DNA of 64,000 nucleotides from Mikania micrantha (Eukaryota; Streptophyta; Magnoliopsida; Asterales; Asteraceae), in the NCBI GenBank assembly GCA_009363875.1, contig CM018680.1, positions 65,011,279 to 65,075,278 of the forward strand. Reading direction: 5' to 3'. The translations under genes were made by a program, and so were the position numbers. The notes under the pieces were generated by a model. That model searched no databases. It had not been told where the DNA came from and was given only the letters and a program-made list of their open reading frames with translations. Numbering within the stretch: position 1 is the stretch's first letter; each line of letters begins with the position of its first letter. Shown here in pieces: positions 32,304-45,628 of this stretch.

Positions 32304-34839
32304 ATGGTTTGAGTGAATCAAGTGCGTCTTGATCTCAAACTCTTGTGCTCTTGATATGAAAACATAACGTTTGATTCGAAGACCCGATCATGATGCCGAA
32401 TGTATGAGGTCAGCATATCTACTTCCTGTATTATAATTGATAAATGTATTGTGAATCAGTACATATGAAATGTGATTATTTGAAACTGAAATCAATGTCT
32501 TGAGTATGAAATGAAGGAAGTAAGGAATTTGGCATATAATGAGTGAACTAGTATGTCTGGCCAACTTAATAGTGCAAACATGATATGAACAAGTTCTTTA
32601 TGGGAATCATTTTATACTTAGATATTGAGATTAAGGTGAATTGATTATGAGTGATGGTTAGTAGTTGAGTCTACTATGAAATTGACCCATTGGGGGTATG
32701 GGCAATAATACACAATGAGTGTGTAAATCACAATGAGTGTGATGTAAATGTCTTAGGTGACAAGTGTTGAGTAGTAGTTGTGTTTATTTTGTGATTGACC
32801 CATTGGATATATGGGCATATATACACGACGTGCGTGTAAGTCACATGGGTATGATAGTAATGTCTTGAATAATATGTGCTGCATATTAAGTGTGTGAATT
32901 AAACACAATGTGTGTGTTGAATTAAATGTACAGATAAGTGTACAAAAAGATTGTGGTGGAAATCGTGTTATCTACTAGTGAGTAGATTAAAGTTAATAAC
33001 CATGAAGGTTAATGTGTGTGTGGTGACGAAAATTGTTGGGTAGAGTTAACCCATTAACAGTTTTTTTTTTACTTGGTGTTGACAATAACATGTAATAAGT
33101 ATTTAAATTACTTAGTTATTGTCATTTGTTATGTTTATAAATGATATGGAGGAATAAGAATGATTCACAAGTGGTGTGAACTTCTTATTTGAAATTTGAC
33201 TGAAATAGTCAAAGTAATTCACAATGTGTGTGAATGCAAAATGGGTTGAATCACAAGTGGTGTGATCTTCCCCTGGAGAAAATATGGAGTTTAGGTAAAT
33301 CACAGGTGGTGTGATTACCTATCTTGAGAATCCTTGGTGAAAAAGGAAGTCTCAAGGAAATGATGATTTATATTTAACATGTAAGACCACTGATGAGTGG
33401 CATTGGATTTACCATATAATACCACTTGTGAGTGGCGTTGAATTTGTTTGTAAGACCACTAGGGAATGGCGTTATGTTGATGTGTAAAACCATATTGGAA
33501 TGACATTGAGTTGTCATACAAGTCCTCCTTAGTGAGGCATTGGGAGAATTCACATGCGTGTGGATTGGTCAATATGTGAGTATGTGTTGAACGATGTTGA
33601 CTTTAAAAAGTCAAAGTTATGGTTAATGTGAATAGATGAGTTAACTATTCACTAATATGTAACCATAAGACATGTTAATGTTTATGTGTTATCTGATTAT
33701 ATTTGTTGTTACTACTTGTAATTGATTTGTAGTAATGGTGATAAATTGAATGGTAAATTGACCATATGTGTCATGAAATGTTGAAAATATGAAAATGAAA
33801 CCACATGGGGTGGTATCTAACTACTTGATAGATGTCTCGTAGTATTGGACGAATGTTATGTGCTAAATGCTTAGCTTGAAAGGTGTTATTAAATGATAAT
33901 TTATAGTTGACACTATAAATTAATGATAATCCACATTGTGTGGAAATATATGAATATAAAACCACATGGGGTGGTATTCGGATTGTTGAAATTGATTAAT
34001 GTTATGATAAATTGCATAACTAATGGAAGTGTCGTTATATGTTTACAATAACTGACACGAATAATTAGAGATGAATCACATTCGTGTGAAACTGATGTAA
34101 GCCCACTGGTGCGTGGCATTAATATTTGTCATGTAAGTCAACATTTTGTGGCGTTGGGGGTAATTCATGTATATGTACATAATAATGAGTTACTCGTTTT
34201 GTTGAATTTGTAGTTATAGGACTGGGTGAGTCCACACTACAATTGTTTGTGCAATTAGCATATATGTGATTGGTTGTTTTAAGTGAAGCGGATGTAAAAG
34301 GTTATGGTTAGTGTCGTTATTGTAGTTGAATGATTTACGAGGTATGTGAACATTCAACTAGTAACAATGATTGAGTTGATTTACAAGAGTGTAAACAACC
34401 ATTATAATGTAGATGTTATGGTGAACAAAAGATGATCTACAAGAGTGTAGACATCTAATTTCAAGAGTCAAATTGTTTAAGTTTGACTTTTGGGAAATAT
34501 GATGCACAACTGGAATCTGTGTGTGCACATATGTGTTGTGTTAATTGATAATGATTGAGCATGAATGGTAGATAAGAGTTTCTATCTATATAAATGAATG
34601 AATAACGCGAATGTTAAGTCATTCGGTTGTGGTTGTGTGTTAAGTACATTATACATGATGTTTGACTTGAAAAAGTCAGAGTTATGCCTATTTGTAAAGA
34701 AATAGGATATTTATTATATGTAGAAATACACTTGAGTGTATAATTTGGCTTGGATGAGGAAAGTCAAACCAAATAATCAATTGTGGATTGATTATGTAAA
34801 ATCATGTATAATGAGTACGTTCATTTATATATGTTAGAG
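32304..34839 (+). other. Gypsy-3 leader, non-coding and rich in short palindromes
   Basis: No long ORF. It is dense in short inverted repeats such as accactgatgagtggc, aatcacaagtggtgtgat, aatcacaggtggtgtgat, gatctacaagagtgtagac and gatttacaagagtgtaaac, often spaced 40-60 bp apart. gag, protease and RT are missing. Confidence 0.75.
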
Positions 34840-35646
34840 AAATAGTGTCTAGGCATGGTGTGCCAGTGATGATTATTTCAGATTGAGACACTTGAGTTAC
34901 TTCTAATTTCTGGAGAAATTTCCAGGAAGAATTAGGATTGTTGATAAGCACGGCGTATCATCCTCAGATTAATGGTCAAAGTGAAAGGACCATTCAAACG
35001 TTGGAGGATTTGTTAGGATCGTGTATAATTAATTTTGGGGGTTAGTTGGGATGATTATTTACCTTTAGCCGAGTTCTCATATAATAATAGTTGTCATTCC
35101 AGTATTGGAATGCCTCCATATGAAATGTTATACTCCTGGGTGTTGAGGAGAAGTTGGGAAATGAGAACTGGCAAATAAAAAGGTAGTTAAAGTAAGGAAT
35201 GAACGAATAGATTAGATTTTAGTTCATTTGAAGGCGGCACAAGACCGTCAGAATTCCTATGTTGATAAGCATAGGATGATCATTGAGTTCCAAGTGGGAG
35301 ATTTTGTATTGTCAAAGGTCTTTCCTTGGAAAGGTGTTTATGTTTTAGAAAGCACGAGAACTTAAGCCGCGTATTATTGGACCATTCAAGATTATAGCTC
35401 GAATTTAACGATGTTGCTTATCGTCTTGAGTTACCGGAGAAATTGAATGGCATACATGACACTTTTCATGTGTCATATCTGAGAAAATGTCTGGCTAATG
35501 AATCGGTTTACGTGCCACTAGAAGACTTGGAAATTGATGACAAGTTGAATTATGTGGAAAAGCCGGTAGTTATATTAGACAGAAAGGTCAAACAATTGAG
35601 AAACAAGTCACTGAACCAGGAGAAGGTTCAATGGAAGATTAGATGA
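34840..35646 (+). pseudogene. Integrase remnant of Gypsy-3
   Basis: Successive short frames resemble Gypsy integrase: a catalytic-core piece near 34850-35030 (AYHPQINGQSERTIQTLED), a segment near 35080-35130, then an open stretch 35443-35646 (NGIHDTFHVSYLRKCLANES... to QWKIR) covering the end of integrase and part of the chromodomain-like tail. Several frameshifts and stops separate them, so no integrase can be made. Confidence 0.85.
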
Positions 35647-35680
35647 GGAAATTTTATCCTTTTCTTTTTGAAGTATAACC

Positions 35681-35717
35681 GGTTTCGAGGACGAAACCTT
35701 TGTAAGGAGGGGAGATT
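35681..35717 (+). other. Pre-PPT hairpin and polypurine tract of Gypsy-3
   Basis: GGTTTCG-agga-CGAAACC (35681-35698), then tttgt and aaggaggggagatt directly before the 3' LTR. Same position and shape as in Gypsy-1 and Gypsy-2, with different stem bases. Confidence 0.75.
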
Positions 35718-38700
35718 TGTAACGACCCGTTTTCAATAAAGCAAACACGTGTGAGATAATCATTAATAAAATGATATTGATTATTACAAATTGAAAATAG
35801 GCGAGAAATGATGAACGTGGGAGAAAACCGTGCGTGAAACAGAGTTACGGATTGTCCGGAATCGCGAAATGAAGAAAATTACAAAATATTATGCTGTGGG
35901 ACTCTTCGCGGTACGCGAAGATGTTTCTGAGGTCCCTTCGCGGTACGCGAAGGAACAAAAATATCTGAGGACTCCGGATTTCTTCGCGGTACGCGAAGAG
36001 TTCTTTTGTCCGCTTCGCGGTACGCGACGGGTGAGGCGGCTTGACAGATCCTTATCTCTTCAGAGATTGTGAAAGAAATTTTATTTTTTTTCCTTTCTTT
36101 CATTCTCTCAACCAAACACACACATATACGAATTTCCCTCACCCAATATCAATTTTCAAGTTACCAGAATGTTTGGATCGAGTTAGGGATCGTTTCTACA
36201 AGTCCGGATCATCATATTACAACCAGAAATCCGTTTGATTTGGTAACGATTCGTTTTATCTCATTTATTTTGATAATATACGGATTAAATATAGTTTTGA
36301 GTATTATATACTGATTGTGGATGGTTAGAAACGAGGAACTAGGTATTTTAACGGTGAAATATTGATTTTGATCCGTTATAATGCCCGTTTGTTATGAAAC
36401 TCATATTATTGAGTATGATTATTAGTGGGGTGATTAAAGAGTGGTTGTGATGGGCTTGGATCATCCTTTAGAATGATAAGTTAACATGTAAAGTTGAAAA
36501 TTAATGATTTTAACGTAAAACGATGTTGTGATAATTTAAATATGATAAAGAACATGTATAGATTAATTTCTACACATGGGTTAGTGATAAAAACCTTAAT
36601 GAGGTTTTGATTAAAAATAAAGAATGAAACATGCTAAATGAATTAGATTATATAAATAACACAAGTTGTGTGTTCATGTTGTTAAATCCTGTTATATGTG
36701 AATATATAATAGGAAGAGGAGGTGAATCTAGTTCTAGAATGCCTGGAAAGGAATTGGAGATTGTTGATAACTCTCCAAATCGAGGTAAGTTACCCAACTT
36801 ACTGTAACATTACATATAAGCAGTAGAAAGAGTCTACTTGAATGCTTGAAATATGTGAATGTTGTTAAATGTGTGGTTGAAACTATGGGATGAGAAATCC
36901 TTTAGTTTGTGTTTGTTAAGTTTCAATGGGAAACGTATATGCAATATATTTGCATTAGAATAACCGGATGAACCGGTGATTAATTAATATGATTTGGTGT
37001 TTAAATTGACAATGCATGTGGAATATGCATTGTTGGAATGAATTGGTGTTTAAATTAACAATGTAGGTGGAATATGCATTGTTATAATAAATTGGTGTTT
37101 AAATTAACAATGTAGGTGGAATATGCCTTGTTATAATGAATTGGGGTTAACTTGACAATGCATGTGGAATATGCATTGTTGGGATGAATGGTGGATTGGA
37201 AATGTGCATGTTTAGATTCACAAGGTGTGTGAACGTATAACTTGCAATTCCAATGTAAAAGATTCACAAGGTGTGTGAACATATGGTGATCTACGAATGC
37301 GTAGATGTTGAATTGGTAATATGCATGGTTAGATTCACAAGGTGTGTGAACGTATAACTTGCAATTCCAATGTAAAAGATTCACAAGGTGTGTGAACATA
37401 TGGTGATCTACGAATGCGTAGATGTTGAATTGGTAATATGCATGGTTAGATTCACAAGGTGTGTGAACGTATAACTTGCAATTCCAATGTAAAAGATTCA
37501 CAAGGTGTGTGAACATGTGGTGATCTACGAATGCGTAGATGTTGAATTGGTAATGTGCATGTTTAGATTCACAAGGTGTGTGAACGTATAACTTGCAATT
37601 CCAATGTAAAAGATTCACAAGGTGTGTGAACAAATGTTGAATTGGTAATGTGCATGTTTAGATTCACAAGGTGTGTGAACGTATAACTTGCAATTCCAAT
37701 GTAAAAGATTCACAAGGTGTGTGAACAAATGGTGGACTAGAAATATACACATGTATGTGTGGTGTTGAACTATAATAATTGTACATGAATGGGTGATTCA
37801 TGGGTTTTGGTGGAAACGACCCACTAGTGGATCGTTTGTATGTGACTGAATATTGTTACCAAATTATATTTGGGAACAACAGTAGTGTATCTATATGGTG
37901 GTAAAAGATTCACAAGGTGTGTGAACATATGGTGATCTACGAATGCGTAGATGTTGAATTGGTAATATGCATGGTTAGATTCACAAGGTGTGTGAACGTA
38001 TAACTTGCAATTCCAATGTAAAAGATTCACAAGGTGTGTGAACATATGGTGATCTACGAATGCGTAGATGTTGAATTGGTAATATGCATGGTTAGATTCA
38101 CAAGGTGTGTGAACGTATAACTTGCAATTCCAATGTAAAAGATTCACAAGGTGTGTGAACATGTGGTGATCTACGAATGCGTAGATGTTGAATTGGTAAT
38201 GTGCATGTTTAGATTCACAAGGTGTGTGAACGTATAACTTGCAATTCCAATGTAAAAGATTCACAAGGTGTGTGAACAAATGTTGAATTGGTAATGTGCA
38301 TGTTTAGATTCACAAGGTGTGTGAACGTATAACTTGCAATTCCAATGTAAAAGATTCACAAGGTGTGTGAACAAATGGTGGACTAGAAATATACACATGT
38401 ATGTGTGGTGTTGAACTATAATAATTGTACATGAATGGGTGATTCATGGGGTTTTGGTGGAAACGACCCACTAGTGGATCGTTTGTATGTGACTGAATAT
38501 TGTTACCAAATTATATTTGGGAACAACAGTAGTGTATCTATATGGTGGTAAAAGATTCACAAGGTGTGTGAACATATGGTGATCTACGAATGCGTAGATG
38601 TTGAATTGGTAATATGCATGGTTAGATTCACAAGGTGTGTGAACGTATAACTTGCAATTCCAATGTAAAAGATTCACAAGGTGTGTGAACATATGGTGAT

Positions 38701-39847
38701 CTACGAATGCGTAGATGTTGAATTGGTAATATGCATGGTTAGATTCACAAGGTGTGTGAACGTGTAACTTGCAATTCCAATGTAAAAGATTCACAAGGTG
38801 TGTGAACATGTGGTGATCTACGAATGCGTAGATGTTGAATTGGTAATGTGCATGTTTAGATTCACAAGGTGTGTGAACGTATAACTTGCAATTCCAATGT
38901 AAAAGATTCACAAGGTGTGTGAACAAATGTTGAATTGGTAATGTGCATGTTTAGATTCACAAGGTGTGTGAACGTATAACTTGCAATTCCAATGTAAAAG
39001 ATTCACAAGGTGTGTGAACAAATGGTGGACTAGAAATATACACATGTATGTGTGGTGTTGAACTATAATAATTGTACATGAATGGGTGATTAATGGGGTT
39101 TTGGTGGAAACGACCCACTAGTGGATCGTTTGTATGTGACTGAATATTGTTACCAAATTATATTTGGGAACAACAGTAGTGTATCTATATGGTGGTATAG
39201 AATACACTGGCCGGATGGGATAGAAATTGTCTTAGATGGAAGTACCGGTGGGTGAACATCTTAAGACTTGAAATATTTATGATACCACAAATGTGTGGAT
39301 AGCCGGTTACACCGGAAATTGAATTGTTGAAACCACAGGTGTGTGGAAAATTGGTTGAGTCAATGATATATATATATATATATATAGGTGTATATATATA
39401 TGTGGTGATTATTGTGTTTTAAATTGACCAGAGGTGTTGGTGATAGAGTTGTATTGGATAATATATTATTATCTAGATATGATAAATATCCATATGATAT
39501 GTATGTGGATATGTTAAATGAGTTGTGGGAACTCGGGGAGGGGTTACTTACTTAGTTCGTATGAACTAATGGTGACTTATATGTGATGTTACAGGTCAAA
39601 GATAGATATGCATCGGGCGATCTGATCGGGCATGTTATGAAGCAGAACCAAACGTTATGTAAAATTCTCTGATGGTATTGAACTTAAACACACTAGTTTT
39701 ATTAATCAAAAATGTAAATGATTTGAAATTAAGTGTGTTTAACTTATGAAATGTTATTTTTACGCTTCCGAACAAAATTTTTGAAAAAGTTTAATCTGGG
39801 ACCTAAAATGGGACACGTGTAATCGTGTGGGAAGTTTGGGTGTTACA
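35718..39847 (+). repeat. 3' LTR of Gypsy-3, expanded
   Basis: 4130 bp against 2998 bp in the 5' LTR. The excess comes from a 647-bp block present three times. Elsewhere it is nearly identical to the 5' LTR. Confidence 0.93.
37190..39195. repeat. Higher-order 647-bp tandem triplication in the Gypsy-3 3' LTR
   Basis: The junction phrase ctatatggtggta recurs with its final gta at 37901, 38548 and 39195, exactly 647 bp apart. The first two run back into the 117-bp array (aaagattcac); only the last continues as in the 5' LTR (tagaatacac). Confidence 0.92.
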
Positions 39848-40798
39848 CTTGTAATTTCTTATGTGTATTTATTTGATACACAAAATGTGATAATTTATAA
39901 AGGTTGAGCTAAAAACATCTGTTAACCTTATTTTTATTTGTCATATCCCTTATTTAAGTTTAACAATAACAAAAAACACACTCAATCGCGTATCAGTAAT
40001 CAGTACTGGCTGAAAAGTGAGACAAAAACAAACTTTACCATTATCCAAATATAATGCTTCTAAAGAGACCCCATGCTCAAGAGTGTCTAAAGAGGTTATT
40101 TTTTCTTTCTTTTTTTCACAAAGTTTGGGGCGTAAACATATACATACAGACAAACTATGTAAACAAACAATCTAACAAACAACCAATGCCGCACACGTAG
40201 CAAATAAAAGAAACATCAAATAAGTGATCCATTTAAAGTAAGATATATTTAGCACTATGCTAATACTTGAATACTTGAGGTTAATTATGTCTCACCAAAT
40301 CCAAAAGTCGTTAGCATTTATGCTACTTCTTTAAGAACTTATATCGCTGATCAATTATAAAGAAATTTAAATATAACAAATCGTACAGAATTTGCTCTTT
40401 CTATGCCAACTTTGATCTTTCTCTGGTCCTTCACTCTCCGTATGTAATTTGTCTTCTTCATAAATGATCAAACCATATTAATGATCTTCTCTTCATTAGT
40501 TTACTTTTTAATTATTATTATTATTTAACTTTTTTATAATTAAGATGTACTATTTTTTATAAAGACGTTATGCTTTTACAGTTTATGATGAGACTAGATA
40601 TAAAAAATAAAAAACTCCTAAAATACTTTTAAGATTGTCACATCTTTAATTGACATAATTCTAAAAGGAGCAAGATTAACTAAATAGTGAATATATTTAA
40701 AGGTCATGGGAACTTCATCAATAACAATATCCAAATTATTTAAACAAAAGAAAACAACAAGCATAATAAAAGACATCATCAAACTATTTTTATTTTTA
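39848..40798. other. Spacer 3' of the kinase-jacalin gene
   Basis: AT-rich, no supported gene. Its right end should hold the 3' UTR of the minus-strand gene. Confidence 0.5.
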
Positions 40799-43700
40799 TC
40801 ATATACCCCAACTTGTGGCCTTCAAATAGACACCGATACTATCAAGATAAAACCCACAAAGGCCATAAAATCCATCAAATGAGCCATCATCCCATGTTAC
40901 CATGAATGGCTTCCCTCGTACATTACCAAATGGTCCATGGGTTTTTTTGGTAGTCACAAATGATAATGATGAAATTATTGTGATACCCGGACAAGATCCT
41001 CTTGATAATGCCACTGTTCCACTAATAGCAATAATTTCTTCGTCCCAATCAAATGTTACCTGGCAAATTAATTATGAATGATTACATATAATAAGAATCA
41101 AGGAAACTTTATGATATATATAGTTGGGATAGTTTCATATATATTCTTACAAATTAACTAAATATCATGTATATCCAAATCAAACTTTTAATATCAAACA
41201 TATCATTTTTTAATAGTTAAAATAACATTTTTATCTTTATTAATATATTTTACTAAAAATAGTTCTTAACATAACCATTTTTACCCTTAAATTTCATTAT
41301 TTGGAATGTACCCTTTTTCCAAAAACTAAAAAAAAAATCACAAATGCTCAGTTTAATATATTTTATTTTCTTGCTTTTTCATGAATACTTGCTGTAACAT
41401 AAAAAATAAAAGGAAATAAAAGTAGGTAAAAATCGTAGAAGAAACAAACAAATATAATACGTTAAAATAAACATTTATGATATTTTAGTTTTCGAAGAAT
41501 AATATATTTGATATAATTAAATTTAAGTGTAAAATAGTCATGTTAAAAATTATCTTTAGTAATTTTATATTAATAAGGATAAATATGATATTTAACGTAT
41601 TTGAAAAGTGCATATTTGATATTAAAAGTTTGATTTGAATATATGTAATATTTAGCAAGTTTTTTATGAAACCACATGAAATTATCCCTAAATTGTTTGT
41701 ATTAACTTGTAACTCTTTACCTCAGAAACTTCATCTCCACCATTCGTTCCACCAATCTTCTTATAATTGTGTGTTAACCCTCTGTAATGCGTGGTGAACA
41801 TTAGAGAGTATATGAGATCACCATGACCAACTCTTATCTTCTTCAAATGATGATTCCTCTCAAGTTTGAATGACCAAATATTATCCGGGAAATCCGGCTC
41901 GCTTTTGCCCCATGTTCCGATCTTCATGATCTCCTCATGGGCTTTCACATAGACGCCAATCCCATCAATATAATCGCCAGCAATGCCATAAAATCCGACT
42001 AGTGACCCTGAATTGTCCCATGGTATGGAGAACACATGAGCATCAGATGTTCCACCAAAAGGTCCATGGGTCCTCTTGTTTGTTTCGAAAGACAGTGAGG
42101 AAAGTATCGTATGACCACCTTGAGTACCACTGCTTCCTTTAATTCCAATTATTTCCTCGTCGATTGCAAATATAACCTGATAACAAGAATATTATAATGT
42201 TTGAAAAGATTATACATATGTATGTGCATACGTGTATATATTTATCAAGTATGGTAAGTTAATATATATATGGGAAGGATAAATTTAAAAATCACTTCTT
42301 TCGAAAAAAAACCGTTGTAACTTTCAATTTTTTTTTTCATTTTTAACGATTGGACATATAATATATATGTTATTATAAGAAAATAAAAAATAATAACAAT
42401 TATATGAGTTTGTTATATATATGTTACACATTTTGTTTTTTACTTTTTCTCAATGCAATAACATCATTTTTAACATATGTATAACAAATGCTTATATATA
42501 TTTTTTATTTTTTTATAACAACATATATTGTATATATCTAAACACAAAAAATGAAATTGTTTTTGAAAGTTATTTCAGGTTTTCTCAACTTAAGTGTGTT
42601 TTAAATTTATCCTTCTTTGACGTATATTTATTATATATATAGGGTGATGTTATAGTAAAAAACTTAGATTGGTAAGAAGTGTTATAAGGATCGTGGAAAA
42701 AATTTCGTGAGCAAACCGAGCCGCCCGGTTCAACCAGTCGGACCGGGAACCATTTAAGATGACGGCCCAAATCAACCATTTTAACCTCTACGAAATGAAC
42801 CGGCCGGGTTTTATGTTGAACCGGTTAACCGGTGAATCGACTAAAGGTTGAAACATAATTTTTAAAAAACTAGTACCCCTCTTTCTTTTTTATAAAGAGG
42901 TGAGGAACCTTTATTTATTATCTCACCAATGGGGGACAATATTTTCATATAAACTTGTACTCATCTTTCTTCTTTTTATAAAGAGGTGAGAAAACACTTC
43001 TTTTGTTACCTTATCTTTTTTTTAACGGCTATACTTGCACCAACTAAATTACATCATAATCACTTTGCATGGAATTGAACCATGACCTCCCATTCTATGA
43101 GACAAACCTCTACCAAATGGACTAGTCCCACATCGGCTGTTATCTTATCTATGTAGGACAATATTTTCATATAAACTTGTACTCCTCTTTATTCTTTTTA
43201 TAAAGAGGTAAATAACCTTTTCCTTTGTTATCTCACATATGTGGGACAAGCTTTCAAGAAAACAAACACTATTATTTAAACTAACAAAAAAATGCAATTA
43301 AACAAAACTTATTTGGTTATAAAAACATTAAATATTTTTCAAAATTATTTAACTGTTAATGATATCGTCCGGTTCAACCGATCCGATAAAATCATAATGA
43401 TAAACAACACAATCTCGTACTTTTTATATGTAAATCAAATGATAAACACGACAAATTCATCTAATAAATAAAAAAACAATGATAAGATAAAATCAAAGTC
43501 AAAAACATAAAACACAATGGATAGTATATATGACACAATAACCAAAAATATATGTTCATAAAAAAAGACGTTTTGAAAAATAAATTTTGAAATAATATAA
43601 TTGTGTCATAAAAAATAAATAACAAATTTATTTAATATATAAAAAACAATACAAAAAAACATGAAATAAGTTAAAACGTATAACACAATGATGAATACAT

Positions 43701-45628
43701 ATAACACAATGTCTGAATGTAAAACACAATGATGAGTATATTACACAATGATTTGAACGTAAAACACAATGATGAGTATATTACACAATGACCGGAATGT
43801 AAAACACAATGATAAGTATATTAGACAATAACCAGAACGTAACACACAATGATGAATATCTTACGCAATAATAAAGACATATTACACTATGATATAAAAG
43901 TAAAACACAATAATAAAGACATATTACACAATGACCTGAAACCTTAAAACAATGACCAAATATCCTTTTTAAAAAAATTAGAGAAATACCTCTTATCAAC
44001 CCCATCCTTCTCAAACTTCTCACAAATCTAATACTTTTTATTATAACCTAAACCTACACACAGTAGCCTAGAAACCGAGTATTACACTGGTTGAAGAATA
44101 AAAAACATAATTCATTAACATAAAATAATAAAAAATATTTAATAATTTTAAAATTATATTTACGATAAGATATAACTGAATTACTCTTATTGTTTATTAA
44201 AGTTTAATAAATTAGTAAATTATTGGAATAAGAAAAATTATATTTTTTAATATTTAATTATATAGTCTAATTTCTAAAAATTAATATTATTTATTAGGAG
44301 AGACATACATGAAATTTTTTTTCAGATTTAACCAAAACCCGACACATTGTCTTCTAAAATTACTCGTTTATTAGATTATGTAGATATATATTGAATTACC
44401 TCAGAAACTGTTTGTCCACCGGCCCAACCACCAACTTTGTTAGAAGTGTGAAAAATATCTCCACATTTAGTGGTAAACATGAGAGAGTATATCACATCAT
44501 CACCATGGTCAATGGTTATTTTGTGCAGCTTATGACCTTGCTCAAGCTCAAAGGTCCAGTTGTGAGGACTTCCACCTTGTTTGCCCCAAATTCCTACTCG
44601 AATGAATCCGGCTACTTTCCTATTAACCTTGAATTAAACATATAGATATTATAGATTATTTGATGTAAATAATAGACAGAGAATTTAAATTGTGTGTTGG
44701 TGCTAATCTTTCTTTTGAAACTTACTTGAAGCTCCAATGCCTTCTCGAGTTTCTCCACAATCCATGCCATTGTTGGCCGCTCAGTACGCTTTTCTTTCAA
44801 ACACCGATATGCAACCATGGTGAAAACTTTCAATGATTCCACCTTCATTTCCTTCTTGATGCCAGGAAAGATTATCTCATCTAATATGTCTTGTTCCAAA
44901 GAACGTTGCGCGAGTGTAGAAAGAGATCGGTGATCATCTTGATGTGTATTAAGAAGTGCAGGCCTTCCACACAATATTTCAAATAACACCACCCCAAATG
45001 AATAAACATCGGATTCCTTGGTTAGAATGCCAGTTTTTACATATTGGGGATCAAGATAGCCAATGGTGCCACAAGCATTAGTCGCAAGAAATGTGAACTC
45101 GACGTTAGAAGGCCCTATTTTTGACAATCCAAAATCAGATATTTTTGCTTCCCAATTTTCATCTAGGAGAATGTTTGGGCTCTTTATATCACGATGCAAC
45201 ACCCTGTGTTGGGGTCCCAGATCGTTATGAAGGTAATAAAAACCACGAGCTGCACCAAGGCTTATTTTGAGGCGTTGCAGCCATGACAACTTGTCGTTGG
45301 TTAGATGTTTGTCAAGGCTTCCATGTTTTGCATACTCATAAACAAGTATATTTTCACTACTTTCTTTACAAAAACCAACAAGAGAGACGAGGTTTTTGTG
45401 CTTATAACACGAAAGCATTTGAATTTCTGTCAAGAACTCACGGTCTCCTTGTCCGTGTTTACGATCTAACCGCTTTACAGCAACAGGTTTCTGTTCGCCC
45501 GATGCAGCAAGTTTGCCTTTATAAACCATCCCAAATCCACCAGATGCAATGAAATTTTCATCACTAAAGTTGCTGGTAGCAAGCTTTATCTCTTCGAGTG
45601 GAATTTTTAAGTGTTCAACTACTTCCAT
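40799..45628 (-). CDS. Protein kinase with two C-terminal jacalin lectin domains (four exons)
   Basis: Exons on the minus strand: 44726-45628, 44400-44627, 41721-42176 and 40799-41059. All introns are phase 0 with GT-AG ends; the protein is 615 residues. I start at MEVVEH (ATG at 45626-45628); the frame opens slightly upstream without an ATG. Exon 1 is a complete kinase: Gly loop ASGGFGMVYKG, VAVK lysine 52, HRDIKSPN with Asp147, DFG at 165-167, an activation segment ending CGTIGYLDPQY, and ERPT. It is an RD kinase, related by inspection to the FERONIA/CrRLK kinase group. No signal peptide or membrane span is visible, so it is probably cytoplasmic. Exons 2-4 encode two jacalin folds (WGKQGG... 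to GIGVYVKA and WGKSEP... to SIGVYLKA), each split mid-domain at a xSE|V boundary. Jacalins bind mannose- or galactose-type glycans. The ligand and pathway are unknown; the architecture suggests sensing or defence. Confidence 0.9.
42272..42618. mobile_element. Foldback MITE within the intron
   Basis: Ends gggaaggataaatttaaaa and, inverted, aagaaggataaatttaaaa. Inner text such as gttatatatatgttaca also recurs inverted. (TA)-rich DNA lies on both sides. Confidence 0.65.
43060..43140 (-). mobile_element. tRNA-like SINE head
   Basis: Inverted, it reads gactagtccatttggtagag, then ggtcatggttcaattcc about 35 bp on: box A- and box B-like. Confidence 0.4.
43680..43945. repeat. Short tandem acacaatgatgagtatatta array
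   Basis: At least six imperfect units of about 40 bp, each with acacaatga and a tatatta phrase. Confidence 0.7.

Larger units (their letters stand above)
29290..39847 (+). mobile_element. Gypsy-3: non-autonomous Ty3/Gypsy element with degenerate interior
   Basis: Flanked by cttgt (29285-29289 and 39848-39852). LTRs begin TGTAACGACCC and end GTGTTACA. The interior is only 3430 bp and retains no gag, protease or RT, just broken integrase remnants and a chromodomain-like tail. Outside tandem arrays the LTRs show only a handful of differences by eye, so it transposed recently while already defective, presumably with proteins supplied by a relative. Confidence 0.93.
42177..44399 (-). other. Large second intron of the kinase-jacalin gene, filled with repeats
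   Basis: 2.2 kb between two halves of one jacalin domain. It holds a foldback MITE (42272-42618), three copies of a tttttataaagaggtgag block (about 42885, 42960, 43190), a tRNA-like SINE head, ccggttcaacc-type repeats (about 42725-42840 and 43370) and a tandem acacaatgatgagtatatta array. No exon was seen. Confidence 0.75.

Noticed and set aside
33390..33397. CTGATGAG, the hammerhead ribozyme core box
   Set aside because: No partnering GAAA box or three-stem arrangement nearby. It is one of many accactgatgagtggc-like micro-palindromes in the Gypsy-3 leader.
37082..38926. Minus-strand ORFs of 151-183 codons with repeated FTHLVNLLHWNC
   Set aside because: Antisense shadows of the tandem array; the period is divisible by three.
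42640..42700. A further MITE starting agggtgatgttatag after (TA)n
   Set aside because: No inverted partner end was found within the intron.
44391..44645. Plus-strand ORF of 84 codons, and 45283-45552
   Set aside because: Antisense shadows of the kinase-jacalin exons.
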